A DNA stretch of 64,000 bases from Exiguobacterium artemiae 255-15 (GCF_000019905.1 NC_010556.1:584001-648000), one strand, 5' to 3'; counted from the first letter of the stretch, positions 43,576-52,388 are shown. The notes: generated from the sequence alone by a model not told the origin. Program-made: numbers and translations.

Positions 43576-44796
43576 TTGAAACGTCAATTACGTCAGTGGA
43601 TGATTAAGAGAACGAAGCTGGTCGAAACGGGATTGCATCTCGTGATGCGGGTATTTGCGTGTTTACCGGTTCATCCAAATCGTTTCCTGTTTGAAAGCTT
43701 TTTAGGGAAACAATACAGTGACAATCCACGTTCGATCTACGAAGCGCTGAAAAAAGACCATCCGGAATATGAATTGATCTTCAGTAAAGATCGACACCGT
43801 GTCTTCGATGATCCAAGTGTTCGGACCGTTAATCGGATGACGATTCGTTGGATTTATCTGCTCGCCACGTCGCGGGTCTGGGTTTCGAACAGCAGGCTTC
43901 CTTCCTGGTTGTTCAAACGTAAAGGGACCATCTACTTACAAACGTGGCACGGGACGCCGCTTAAAAAACTGGCGCTCGACATGGATGATGTACAGATGGC
44001 CGATACGACGACCGAACGCTACAAGCGGGACTTTGCACGTGAAGCATCCAAATGGGATCTGTTGATTTCACCGAATGCTTATTCGAGTCGGATTTTTCGA
44101 CGGGCATTTGATTTTTCCGGTGAATTGCTCGAAATCGGTTATCCGCGGAATGATTTGTTTTACGAGACGAAACGGCATCCGGAAATACGCGAACGGGTCT
44201 ATTCCCGTTACAACATCGACCGGACGAAGAAAATCATTTTGTATGCGCCGACATGGCGAGACAATGAGTACGTGGCGAAAGGGTCTTATTCCTTTAAGCT
44301 GCCGTTTTCGCTGGAGCAGTTTGAGAAACAATTTGGTACTGAATATACGTTATTGATCCGGATGCATTATTTGGTAGCGGATCAAGTCGATACGGCGGGT
44401 TATCCTTCTGTCCGTAATGCTTCGGATTATCCGGATATTTCAGAACTGTACATTGCGGCAGATGCCATGGTCACGGATTATTCATCCGTCATGTTTGACT
44501 ATGCCCATCTGAAACGACCAATGATTTTTTACACGTATGACTTAGAACACTACCGGGATCAACTGCGCGGATTTTATTTTGACTTTGAGCAGGAAGCCCC
44601 GGGTCCGCTTGTTTTACAGCAATCACGGCTATTTGAAGAGATTGACCGGTTGCACGAATGGAGCGATCGATACGGTCCGGCATTTGACGCATTTGAAAAG
44701 AAATTTTGCCAGTGGGATGACGGAACCGCGTCTGTACAAGCCTATCAACGTCTGTTACAACCTGTCAGCAATCAGCATAAAGGAGAATCATCATGA
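43576..44796 (+). CDS. CDP-glycerol glycerophosphotransferase family protein, TagF-like short form
   Basis: 406 residues of the Glyphos_transf fold, which polymerises or adds glycerol-phosphate from CDP-glycerol on a teichoic-acid chain at the inner membrane face. Seen are LFESFLGKQYSDNPRSIYEAL, TYLQTWHGTPLKKLA, ILYAPTWRDN and the nucleotide-binding VTDYSSVMFDYAHLKRPMIFYTYD. It lacks the long N-terminal region of full TagF. TTG at 43576 follows AAGGGG by about 10 nt. Overlaps tagD by ATGA. Confidence 0.9.
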   Translation: MKRQLRQWMIKRTKLVETGLHLVMRVFACLPVHPNRFLFESFLGKQYSDNPRSIYEALKKDHPEYELIFSKDRHRVFDDPSVRTVNRMTIRWIYLLATSRVWVSNSRLPSWLFKRKGTIYLQTWHGTPLKKLALDMDDVQMADTTTERYKRDFAREASKWDLLISPNAYSSRIFRRAFDFSGELLEIGYPRNDLFYETKRHPEIRERVYSRYNIDRTKKIILYAPTWRDNEYVAKGSYSFKLPFSLEQFEKQFGTEYTLLIRMHYLVADQVDTAGYPSVRNASDYPDISELYIAADAMVTDYSSVMFDYAHLKRPMIFYTYDLEHYRDQLRGFYFDFEQEAPGPLVLQQSRLFEEIDRLHEWSDRYGPAFDAFEKKFCQWDDGTASVQAYQRLLQPVSNQHKGESS

Positions 44797-45182
44797 AAAA
44801 AGTCATCACGTACGGCACATTTGATTTACTGCACTGGGGACATATCAACATCCTCAAACGGGCAAAGGAAATGGGCGATTATTTAGTAGTTGCGATTTCT
44901 ACGGACGAGTTCAATCGCTTAAAACACAAAGAGTCATATCACAGTTTCGAAAACCGCAAATTGATTTTGGAATCGATTCGCTACGTGGACGAAGTCATTG
45001 CCGAAAATAACTGGGATCAAAAAATCACGGATGTACAAGAGCACCAAATCGATACATTCGTCATGGGTGACGACTGGGCCGGCGAATTCGACTTCTTGAA
45101 AGAATATTGTGAAGTCGTTTACCTTAGCCGGACGGAAGGCATTTCGACAAGCCAGATTAAAACGGAGTTAGGAAAAGGTTGA
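44793..45182 (+). CDS. tagD: Glycerol-3-phosphate cytidylyltransferase TagD
   Basis: Makes CDP-glycerol from CTP and glycerol-3-phosphate. 129 residues, identical in size to the B. subtilis enzyme. ITYGTFDLLHWGHINILKRA carries the HxGH nucleotidyltransferase motif, and the RTEGISTSQIKTEL end is diagnostic. ATG follows GGAGAATCATC and overlaps the TagF-like stop. It supplies the substrate of both flanking transferases. Confidence 0.96.
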   Translation: MKKVITYGTFDLLHWGHINILKRAKEMGDYLVVAISTDEFNRLKHKESYHSFENRKLILESIRYVDEVIAENNWDQKITDVQEHQIDTFVMGDDWAGEFDFLKEYCEVVYLSRTEGISTSQIKTELGKG

Positions 45183-45184
45183 TG

Positions 45185-45218
45185 AAAAAAGACCACACCT
45201 CGCGTGCGGTCTTTCTTC
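45185..45218 (+). terminator. Hairpin between tagD and the TagB-like gene
   Basis: AAAGACC-CAC pairs with GTG-GGTCTTT around TCGC (one mismatch on each side), followed by CTT, so the U-tract is poor. It may reduce rather than stop transcription into the next gene 20 bp later. Confidence 0.6.
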
Positions 45219-45237
45219 ATGGAAAGGGGGGAGTAAC

Positions 45238-46380
45238 GTGAGGGAGAGTATCGTGCAAATCTATTTGCTGCTTTTTCGGATTTTCTATCGAATCTTCTGC
45301 TTGTTACCTCTGAGACCGGTAACGCTCTTTTGGGTCACTTACGGTGATAACGTGAAACCGATTAATGATGCGCTCCTCACGGAATTCCCGAAAGAGAAAA
45401 GGTATCTGGTGTATGATAAAAAATTTGTGAAAAATCCGGAAGCCTGGTCGGCAGAATATGCTTTGCCTTACCGCAGACTGCGTTTTATTCGACTGGCTTA
45501 TCTTCTCGCGACATCGAAACACCTATTCATCGATAACTATATCGGTGAATACAGTGTCGCTCCGATCCGTCAGGGGACAAAACGGATTCAGTTATGGCAT
45601 GCTGCAGGAACGCTAAAAAAATTCGGACTGACGTCATCGAGGAGTTTGATGGTGCCGAAACATGTCCTGCGACGTTTCAAACGGGTGTATCAACGTTATG
45701 GGGATTTCATCGTACCTGGAGAAGCATGTGCGAAACAATTCATGGCACCGCACGATCTTCACCGGACAGTTTTTAAAACATTGGGTGTTCCCCGGACGGA
45801 TTATTGGTTTAACGAGCAACATCAGACCGTAAAAAAACAACTTTCCGACATCTATGTCAAACCGAAGCGGCGTATTCTATTATATGCACCGACTTACCGG
45901 GAATATAATGGGATGGAAGGACAGACGGTTCGTCAACTCGAACAATTGACTGATCAAGGATGGACGATTCTCGTCAAATTACATCCGACGGTCCGTTCCA
46001 TGTTCACGCATCAAAAAGCGCATGTCCATTTCGTGACAGATGAATATTCAATCAATGATTACTTACTAATTACCGACGTATTGGTAACCGATTATTCCTC
46101 GATTCCTTTTGAAAGTTGTCTGCTCGGTGTTCCGACCGTTCTGTATACACCGGACATCGACACGTATCGGCAAATTCCCGGTATCATCGATTCCTATCCG
46201 GATCCGTTACCGGTCACTTGCACCGATCAGTTTGAGATCATGTTGAACTGGATTAATTCGGATGTATCATTGCAGGAAAGTCGAATGGCGATGGAACAAT
46301 TCAAAACGATCTGGTATACGGAACAACCTGGTCAAGCAACGCGCCGGATTGTCGATCATTATTATCGAAAAGTACGCTGA
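45238..46380 (+). CDS. CDP-glycerol glycerophosphotransferase family protein, TagB-like
   Basis: 380 residues. N-terminal membrane-associated helix (IVQIYLLLFRIFYRIFCLL), then RIQLWHAAGTLKKFGL, ILLYAPTYREYNG, ILVKLHPTVRS and VLVTDYSSIPFESCLLGVPTVLYTPD, the Glyphos_transf pattern. Primase-type TagB enzymes of about 380 residues add the first glycerol-phosphate, but the assignment to TagB rather than another family member is inferred from size. GTG follows GGGGGGAG by 4 nt. It is the last gene of the cluster. Confidence 0.88.
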   Translation: MRESIVQIYLLLFRIFYRIFCLLPLRPVTLFWVTYGDNVKPINDALLTEFPKEKRYLVYDKKFVKNPEAWSAEYALPYRRLRFIRLAYLLATSKHLFIDNYIGEYSVAPIRQGTKRIQLWHAAGTLKKFGLTSSRSLMVPKHVLRRFKRVYQRYGDFIVPGEACAKQFMAPHDLHRTVFKTLGVPRTDYWFNEQHQTVKKQLSDIYVKPKRRILLYAPTYREYNGMEGQTVRQLEQLTDQGWTILVKLHPTVRSMFTHQKAHVHFVTDEYSINDYLLITDVLVTDYSSIPFESCLLGVPTVLYTPDIDTYRQIPGIIDSYPDPLPVTCTDQFEIMLNWINSDVSLQESRMAMEQFKTIWYTEQPGQATRRIVDHYYRKVR

Positions 46381-46384
46381 AGCT

Positions 46385-46428
46385 AAAAATGACCTCCGTT
46401 TTTAAACAAACAGAGGTCATTTTTTTAT
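46385..46428 (+). terminator. Rho-independent terminator
   Basis: AAAAATGACCTC pairs with GAGGTCATTTTT around a loop that also pairs (GTTTTTAAAC), followed by a T-run. Confidence 0.9.
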
Positions 46429-46542
46429 CTATCTTTTTTTGTGAAAAAGTGAACAATGTTTGACAATCTTTTGAAAAAACGTTTTTTTGAACTGTGATGT
46501 TTTATACTAAGGACAGAAGGAATCAGGAAAGGAGAATGCGAA

Positions 46543-47250
46543 ATGCTTGCTTGCGGAACGACTGAAGCCAATACGTTTGTCTTATCGGCAGAAACACGAA
46601 TGATACTGGAAGACTTCATGACAGAGGTGACGTTTAAAAAGGATTCCATCGTTTGTTGGGAAGGTGAGTTAAACGATAAGTTGTTTTACGTGAAGCAGGG
46701 TGGTGTCAAACTATCGAAACTGACGAAAAAAGGCAGTCCTTTAATGATGTTTTTATACTTTAAAGGAGATTTGTTCGGTGAGTTTGATGTCGGTGAAGCA
46801 TTTCCCAGTTCTTATAGCATTGAAACGATGGAAGACAGTATACTGGGTGTCATTTCGAAAAGTAAGCTTGAGGAATTGATGAAGCAGGATGGTGTGTTTG
46901 CCTTGGAAATCATGCGCTGGCAAGCCTTGATGCGGAAGCAGTCCGAAACGAAATTGCGTGACTTGTTATTGTTTGGGAAACAAGGGGCACTGGCTTCGAC
47001 CTTACTTCGTTTGATTGCCATGCATGGGAAACAAGTCGGGGAAGATTACGTCATATCCAAACGACCGTCCGACAGCGAACTCGGTCAGTTGATCGGGGCA
47101 CCACGTGAAACGGTCAATCGTATGTTTTCCCAGTGGAAAAAAGACAAGGTCATTTCATCGACGACAACCAAAATCATCGTCCATGATGCGAACTATTTAA
47201 GAGATTTGTGTCATTGTGAAGGATGCCCGGTAGGGGTGTGTCGGATTTAA
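46543..47250 (+). CDS. fnr: Crp/Fnr-family oxygen regulator Fnr
   Basis: 235 residues (B. subtilis Fnr 238). cAMP-binding-like beta domain (about 25-125), dimer helix, and a C-terminal helix-turn-helix with GQLIGAPRETVNRMFSQWKK. The C-terminal CHCEGCPVGVC supplies the cysteines that bind the [4Fe-4S] cluster in Bacillus Fnr, which is at the C-terminus unlike E. coli. It senses oxygen loss and activates anaerobic genes. Neighbouring ba3 oxidase and pflBA carry candidate FNR boxes. ATG follows AAAGGAG. Confidence 0.93.
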   Translation: MLACGTTEANTFVLSAETRMILEDFMTEVTFKKDSIVCWEGELNDKLFYVKQGGVKLSKLTKKGSPLMMFLYFKGDLFGEFDVGEAFPSSYSIETMEDSILGVISKSKLEELMKQDGVFALEIMRWQALMRKQSETKLRDLLLFGKQGALASTLLRLIAMHGKQVGEDYVISKRPSDSELGQLIGAPRETVNRMFSQWKKDKVISSTTTKIIVHDANYLRDLCHCEGCPVGVCRI

Positions 47251-47285
47251 TAAATGAACAGAGGGACTGAGTCAGTCTCTCCGAC

Positions 47286-47323
47286 AAAAAGGGTGGCAGA
47301 TGACAATTCTGCCGCCTTTTTTC
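47286..47323 (+). terminator. Rho-independent terminator of fnr
   Basis: AAAGGGTGGCAGA pairs with TCTGCCGCCTTTT (G-U pairs allowed) around TGACAAT, with a T-run after it. A smaller hairpin, AGAGGGACTGA / GTCAGTCTCT, lies just before it at about 47260-47281. Confidence 0.85.
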
Positions 47324-47480
47324 GTTTACACAGGAATCACTCTTTTGACGCGACTCTTACAGGATAGAGCGGAAAAGAACGGGTGATTCCTGTTTGAGTC
47401 GATTCCTTTTTCGTTTCTGCACTAATATGTGAACTTTATGTGTGTTTTTAGAAGAGAAAGCGCGAAATCGTCACAAATGG

Positions 47481-47524
47481 TGTGACATTTATCACGTTCT
47501 AGATGGATCTGTCTTTTCTAGAAT
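47481..47524 (+). promoter_or_regulatory. ba3 oxidase promoter with FNR box
   Basis: TGTGACATTTATCACG (47481-47496) is TGTGA-N6-TCAC, the FNR/CRP-type palindrome. A TAGAAT -10 at 47519-47524 lies 30.5 nt from the box centre, close to the 29.5 nt expected for activation from -41.5. No good -35 hexamer is seen, consistent with an activator-dependent promoter. The rest of the 317-bp gap after fnr holds only the terminator hairpins. Confidence 0.6.
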
Positions 47525-47567
47525 AAAGACAAGACATCAAGTTGAAATGAGAAGGGAGCCGGACATT

Positions 47568-47681
47568 ATGAGCAGTAAACCAGAGCCGAATTTATCAGGA
47601 ACGATCGTCGCCGTCTTTATTGTTGCTTCAGTCATCATCGGGATGTGGGGATCGATTTTTCTATTATTTAGTTCGAGATAA
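47568..47681 (+). CDS. Cytochrome c oxidase ba3-type subunit IIa
   Basis: 37 residues: a short polar start (SSKPEPNLSG) and one membrane helix (TIVAVFIVASVIIGMWGSIFLLF). Its length, single span and Pro/Lys N-terminus match the CoxIIa family of ba3 oxidases (Thermus subunit IIa is 34 residues). ATG 47568 follows GAAGGGAG by 9 nt; the longer upstream frame from 47442 includes the promoter region and is rejected. The subunit II gene starts 12 nt after the stop, supporting the assignment. Confidence 0.85.
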   Translation: MSSKPEPNLSGTIVAVFIVASVIIGMWGSIFLLFSSR

Positions 47682-47693
47682 GGAGGAAAGACA

Positions 47694-48164
47694 ATGCACA
47701 TTCATCGTTTGGAGAAAATTTGGTTGGTGTTTGGCTGTGTGATGTTAGCCGTTTTTTTAGTCATCATCGGTATTTCTGCTTTCGCCTCCGGCAATCAACC
47801 ACCGTCCGATGCTACGTTGATTGATCCGACTCAAGTGGATCAGACCAAACCATTTGATAAACCGGGCTTAAAAAAAATTGACGACAACCGCTATGAAGCG
47901 GTCATGGTATCACAAGCATTTCAGTTTACTCCGCAGGACATGGTCATCAAAAAAGGAGCGACAGTGGATTTTCTCGTGACATCAAAAGATGTCGTTCACG
48001 GCTTTGAAATCGTCAAGACGAACGTCAATATGATGGTCGTACCCGGTCATATCAATTCGATTGAATACACCTTTAAAAAAGCCGGAGACTATTTGATTGT
48101 CTGTAATGAATATTGCGGAAGCGGTCATCATATGATGTCAACAAAAATTAAGGTGGTGGAGTAA
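47694..48164 (+). CDS. Cytochrome c oxidase ba3-type subunit II
   Basis: 156 residues. One N-terminal membrane helix (VFGCVMLAVFLVIIGISAFA, about 11-30), then an extracytoplasmic cupredoxin domain with the CuA site: His in DVVHGFEI, and CNEYCGSGHHMM providing two Cys, His and Met. Accepts electrons from cytochrome c. Subunit I starts at the next base after the stop. The small size is typical of ba3-type subunit II. Confidence 0.94.
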   Translation: MHIHRLEKIWLVFGCVMLAVFLVIIGISAFASGNQPPSDATLIDPTQVDQTKPFDKPGLKKIDDNRYEAVMVSQAFQFTPQDMVIKKGATVDFLVTSKDVVHGFEIVKTNVNMMVVPGHINSIEYTFKKAGDYLIVCNEYCGSGHHMMSTKIKVVE

Positions 48165-49856
48165 ATGAATGCCATTTCCAAGAAGTTAAAGGAGTTTGAG
48201 ATGGAGCGTGGTCTTCCCGCTACAGCCATTGGATTGAAGGAAGCTAAACTGGCCTTTGCCCATGTCAGCTTTTCGCTGGTGGCGTTGCTGATCGGTGGAT
48301 TGTGCGGGTTGTTGCAAACCCTCGTCCGGACAGGTGTCATCCCGGAAATTGCAGGCATCGGTTATTACGAATTGTTGACTGCTCACGGATTAATGCTGGC
48401 GATTGTGTTTACGACCTTATTTATTTTCGGATTATTATTTTCCTTTTTAGGACAATCGTTTGGTCGTTTTGAGGAATTCCCAAGACGTCTCGGTTGGGTC
48501 GGCTTTTGGTTCATGATGCTGGGTGTTGTCCTTGTCACATGGATGGTCCTTGCAGGAGAAGCTTCGGTTTTATATACCTTTTATGCACCGTTAAAAGCAC
48601 ACCCGGTGTTCTATATCGGACTCGTCATCTTCGTTGTCGGGACGTGGATCTCTTCAGGTGCGATGTTCCGGATGTACGCGGATTATAAACGGGAGCATAA
48701 AGGTGTCCATCCGCCGCTGCAGGCCTACATGAGTATCATGACAGTGTTATTGTGGGTGGTTGCGACACTCGGTGTCGCTGCAACGATTCTATTTCAGCTG
48801 TTACCGTTGTCACTCGGTTGGACAGACAAAGTCGGAATTGAGTTGTCCCGGACACTCTTTTGGTACTTCGGGCATCCGCTAGTGTATTTTTGGCTGCTGC
48901 CAGCGTATATCGTCTGGTATACCGTCATTCCGAAAATCGTCGGCGGAAAGGTTTTTTCTGATGCCTTGGCCCGGATGTCCTTTTTACTATTCTTATTGTT
49001 TTCTTTCCCGGTAGGATTTCATCATCAATTGCTGGAGCCGGGTATCTCGGCCTTTTGGAAATACATTCAGGTTGTTCTCACATTTTTGGTCATCATTCCG
49101 TCACTCATGACAGCATTCTCGATGTTTGCGACGTTTGAACTGGCGGGGCGCCGACAGGGTGCAAGCGGATTATTCGGGTGGATCAAGAAAATGCCGTATC
49201 GGGACGTTCGCTTTTTAGCGCCGTTCATCGGGATGTTATTTTTCATTCCGGCCGGAGCCGGCGGGGTCATCAATGCGTCCCATCAATTAAACATCGTCGT
49301 CCATAACACACTGTGGGTGACAGGACATTTTCATATCACAGTCGGAGCGGCCGTTGCACTGACGTTTTTTGGAACGGCCTACTGGCTGGTGCCGTTGCTC
49401 AGAGGACGGACGTTGACGAAACAAATCAATCGGATCGGACTGGTTCAAACGATGTTATGGACGATTGGTATGCTGTTTATGTCGACAGCGATGCACATCT
49501 CAGGACTACTCGGTAACCCGAGACGGACCGGTCCTGCGGCTTACTTTAAGGATTCTCTTGTCGCCGACTGGATTCCTTATCATGTGGCGATGGCGATCGG
49601 CGGAACGATTTTATTCCTGTCGATTCTGCTGTTCTTATTTGCGATGTTCCAGCTCGCTTTCCGGGCACCGAAAGGGACAGAAGAGTTTCCTGTCGCTGAA
49701 ACAGAAGAAGCGGCAATGCAGACGCCGCTGTTCTTCGAGAATTGGAAACTTTGGATTTTCGTGACGTTTGCGTTAATTGCGTTTGCCTATACGGTTCCGA
49801 TTTGGCATATGATTGAAAATGCGCCGCCGGGTGCGCCGGGCTGGAAACTCTGGTGA
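48165..49856 (+). CDS. Cytochrome c oxidase ba3-type subunit I
   Basis: 563-residue haem-copper oxidase core with about 13 membrane helices. Haem and CuB ligands are in TAHGLMLAI (low-spin haem His), FGHPLVYFWLLPAYIVWY (CuB His and cross-linked Tyr), GFHHQLLEPGI (CuB His pair) and VTGHFHITVGAAV (haem His pair). The absence of D-channel motifs fits the B-type family. Abuts subunit II, ATG at 48165. Reduces oxygen to water and pumps protons; B-type oxidases usually have high oxygen affinity. Confidence 0.95.
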   Translation: MNAISKKLKEFEMERGLPATAIGLKEAKLAFAHVSFSLVALLIGGLCGLLQTLVRTGVIPEIAGIGYYELLTAHGLMLAIVFTTLFIFGLLFSFLGQSFGRFEEFPRRLGWVGFWFMMLGVVLVTWMVLAGEASVLYTFYAPLKAHPVFYIGLVIFVVGTWISSGAMFRMYADYKREHKGVHPPLQAYMSIMTVLLWVVATLGVAATILFQLLPLSLGWTDKVGIELSRTLFWYFGHPLVYFWLLPAYIVWYTVIPKIVGGKVFSDALARMSFLLFLLFSFPVGFHHQLLEPGISAFWKYIQVVLTFLVIIPSLMTAFSMFATFELAGRRQGASGLFGWIKKMPYRDVRFLAPFIGMLFFIPAGAGGVINASHQLNIVVHNTLWVTGHFHITVGAAVALTFFGTAYWLVPLLRGRTLTKQINRIGLVQTMLWTIGMLFMSTAMHISGLLGNPRRTGPAAYFKDSLVADWIPYHVAMAIGGTILFLSILLFLFAMFQLAFRAPKGTEEFPVAETEEAAMQTPLFFENWKLWIFVTFALIAFAYTVPIWHMIENAPPGAPGWKLW

Positions 49857-49872
49857 CCCAACTAAAAACAAC

Positions 49873-49921
49873 AAATGACCGGGTTCCTCTTGTGATACAG
49901 GAGGAACCCGGTCATTTTTAT
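49873..49921. terminator. Strong bidirectional terminator
   Basis: AAATGACCGGGTTCCTC pairs perfectly with GAGGAACCCGGTCATTT around an 11-nt loop, with T-runs on both sides. It separates the convergent ba3 and lia operons. Confidence 0.93.
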
Positions 49922-49961
49922 CGAGTATAAGAGCACTGTTAAGTATAAAAAATATTAAAGA

Positions 49962-50591
49962 TCACTTGACGATATTGTGTTTAAAGGCATAAACGACAGC
50001 TTGCGTCCGGTCGACGACGTCGAGCTTCGACAGGATGTTCGACACGTGGGTTTTGACGGTCTTCAAAGAGATGAACAGCTCATCGGCAATTTCCTGGTTC
50101 GCCATGCCGCGTGCCATCAGTTGCAAGACTTCCTGTTCGCGTTCCGTCAAATCATCATGCAGATGACTGGTCGGTTTCCGTAATCGTTCCATCATCTTGC
50201 CGGTGACCTGAGCCGCCATGACGGATTGACCGTCTGCTGTTTTACGGATCGCTTCCGCAATTTCAAAGGCACTTGCTGTTTTTAAGACGTAACTCATGGC
50301 ACCGGCTTCGATGACCGGATAGACTTTTTCATCATCCAAGAAGCTTGTGACGACTAAGATCTTGGCTTCCGGCCATTCTTTTCGAATCAACCGTGTTCCT
50401 TCGACCCCGTCCACCGGTTCCATAACTAAATCCATTAAAACGACATCCGGACGATGTTTCAGCGCAAGCTCGGCACCTGCTTGTCCATCCGATGCTTCTG
50501 CGACGACCTCGATATCCGGTTGAGTGGACAAAAAGGCAGAAACACCCGCACGGACCATTTCGTGATCATCGACTAATAACACTCGTATCAT
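49962..50591 (-). CDS. liaR: Response regulator LiaR (NarL/LuxR type)
   Basis: 209 residues. Receiver with LLVDDHEMVRAG, the phospho-Asp in VLMDLVMEPVDG and the Lys in YVLKTASAFE; then a LuxR/GerE helix-turn-helix (LTEREQEVLQLMARGMANQEIADELFISLKTVKTHVSNILSKL). Partner of the sensor encoded just upstream (ATGA overlap). Gene order with liaF, liaH and liaI shows it is the LiaR-type cell-envelope stress regulator. Confidence 0.93.
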   Translation of the reverse strand: MIRVLLVDDHEMVRAGVSAFLSTQPDIEVVAEASDGQAGAELALKHRPDVVLMDLVMEPVDGVEGTRLIRKEWPEAKILVVTSFLDDEKVYPVIEAGAMSYVLKTASAFEIAEAIRKTADGQSVMAAQVTGKMMERLRKPTSHLHDDLTEREQEVLQLMARGMANQEIADELFISLKTVKTHVSNILSKLDVVDRTQAVVYAFKHNIVK

Positions 50592-51613
50592 ACTTGCACC
50601 ATCCGATCTTTTCTTAATTTTACTTCAATTTGTGTTCCTTGTCCCGGAACACTGACAAGGCGGATTGTTCCGCCCATCTCAGCCGTTCGTTCCCGCATTG
50701 AGTTGATGCCGTAAGAAGCCAGTTTTTTCTCGTCGACGACGAAGCCGACACCGTCATCATTCATGCTTAAGATGACCGTATCATTAAATTGACGCAACTC
50801 GATGTCCATATGTGACGCTTTTGCATGGCGCAACGCGTTGGTCAAACCTTCTTGAACAATCCGGAACAATTCGTTTTCAATCGGGCGGGGCAGTTCAATG
50901 ACTTCAAGCTTCCAGCTGAGTTCGGTTGACTGCTTTCTCGATAATTCTTCCAGCAATTGAGTCAGACCTTGCTGAAGGGTCATCCCTTCCAGTTCTACCG
51001 GGCGCAGCTGCAACAATAAAGAACGCATTTCTGACTGTGCCGTCTGGGCCATCGTTTCGACCAAATCGATTTGTTTGGCTGCTGTTTCCGGTTGCGTCAG
51101 AATCGTCTGTTTGGCTGCAGTCGTCATCATCGAGATGGCATACAGTTGCTGGGAGACGGAATCGTGTAAATCACGGGCAAGGCGCTTGCGTTCTTCTGTA
51201 ATGGCCTGAACACGGACTTGTTCGATATGTTGCGGACGGGTACTGATTTTTTGAACGGTTTCAACCTGTTCATCAATTCGTTTCCCGATGCGTGACAGAC
51301 GTGTCAGCGTATGGAAATAGGGACCGTTGACAATCGTCACTTCTTTTCCCTGCTCCAGTTCAATAATGGCCGTAGTGACTCTCTTGAAATCACGCCGTAA
51401 AAAGAAATAATGGATACTGCCAACTGCCAGGGGCAGCAGAAGCGATAAGCCGATGACCAGCAGGAAAACAGGAAAGTCTTGTTGACGGACGAAAAGTACA
51501 TGCCAATTGACTTGGCGTGTACTTAAAAATAATAACGTCGTCATCACGGCCGTCAAAAAACCGGTCATCACCTGAAGTGCGATGACACCAAGCGGAAATT
51601 GATCGCGTTTCAT
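50588..51613 (-). CDS. liaS: Sensor histidine kinase LiaS
   Basis: 341 residues. Two membrane helices (about 8-28 and 48-68) with a very short extracytoplasmic loop, as in intramembrane-sensing kinases, then a HAMP-like stretch and a HisKA_3 core: RKRLARDLHDSVSQQLYAI with the phospho-His and the ATPase domain QEGLTNALRHAKAS / DDGVGF / GINSMRERTAEMGG. Phosphorylates LiaR under lipid-II stress; LiaF holds it off. Overlaps liaF and liaR by 4 nt each. Confidence 0.93.
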   Translation of the reverse strand: MKRDQFPLGVIALQVMTGFLTAVMTTLLFLSTRQVNWHVLFVRQQDFPVFLLVIGLSLLLPLAVGSIHYFFLRRDFKRVTTAIIELEQGKEVTIVNGPYFHTLTRLSRIGKRIDEQVETVQKISTRPQHIEQVRVQAITEERKRLARDLHDSVSQQLYAISMMTTAAKQTILTQPETAAKQIDLVETMAQTAQSEMRSLLLQLRPVELEGMTLQQGLTQLLEELSRKQSTELSWKLEVIELPRPIENELFRIVQEGLTNALRHAKASHMDIELRQFNDTVILSMNDDGVGFVVDEKKLASYGINSMRERTAEMGGTIRLVSVPGQGTQIEVKLRKDRMVQV

Positions 51614-52329
51614 ATCGAGGTCACCTCCACATTCCCGATGCCGAGCATGACATGAATCCGGACTTTCCGGACAGCCTCGTCATATTCGGGGGCCCGGTAT
51701 TGGATCCGGCGGTTGAAGAAAGTAGGAATACGACGGACATCGGTTTTGACACTCCCGAAACCGATCGATGTGTCGAGCGTGTAGTCATAACCGGAAGGCA
51801 ATAAAATCCGGACATCGCCGACGACACCGCTGACGACGATCAGCGTCTCACCTTCCGGAACATACGCATGCGTCAAGTCGATTTCAAGATCACGGACGAT
51901 GAACTGTTCGCTTAAATCCTTTAAGACATACGGAAGTTCTTGTTGGGTCGCAAACGAATAGGCCGGCTGGATCTTGATCCCTTCCTCTTCATAAAGACTC
52001 GGGGAAATTTTTGAGAAAAAGAATTCCCGGACAGAATGGCGTGTCACGAGAATGATTCCGAGATACAGCAGGATGCCGGCGATGACGAAGCCGATTGCTG
52101 CTGAACTAAGAACGACACCGGCTAAGATGATTGTACCGACGATATAAAACAGGATGGCCAGTTTTTCATGATTTCTTTTTCGGAAATGAATACCGACATA
52201 GTACAGGAGGAAGGGGAAGAGAACCCCGAATAATACATTCCCCGCGCCTGTCATCAAATCATAGAATAGTCCGAGAGCAAACAGGATCGACACGTAGCCG
52301 ACTAGTTGTTTTGTACTTAATCGTCGCAC
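51610..52329 (-). CDS. liaF: LiaF, inhibitor of LiaRS
   Basis: 239 residues. About four membrane helices in the first 110 residues, then a cytosolic beta-rich LiaF C-terminal domain (DIRLPSGYDYTLDTSIGFGSVKT-like: VVGDVRILLPSGYDYTLDTS and ending LGIGNVEVTSI). Binds LiaS and keeps the system off without stress. GTG at 52329 is chosen, 7 nt after GGAAGGAG; the frame is open back to 52365 but that ATG precedes the ribosome site. Overlaps liaS by ATGA. Confidence 0.88.
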   Translation of the reverse strand: MRRLSTKQLVGYVSILFALGLFYDLMTGAGNVLFGVLFPFLLYYVGIHFRKRNHEKLAILFYIVGTIILAGVVLSSAAIGFVIAGILLYLGIILVTRHSVREFFFSKISPSLYEEEGIKIQPAYSFATQQELPYVLKDLSEQFIVRDLEIDLTHAYVPEGETLIVVSGVVGDVRILLPSGYDYTLDTSIGFGSVKTDVRRIPTFFNRRIQYRAPEYDEAVRKVRIHVMLGIGNVEVTSI

Positions 52330-52388
52330 GGGCAATCTCCTTCCTGACATGACAAAGGGAGGCAAGAATGCCTCCTTCGTCCAAATAC

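Noticed and set aside
46440-46455. FNR-like sequence before fnr (TGTGA-N6-GAACA)
   Set aside because: Two mismatches in one half site, and next to a T-rich terminator tail; not above chance.
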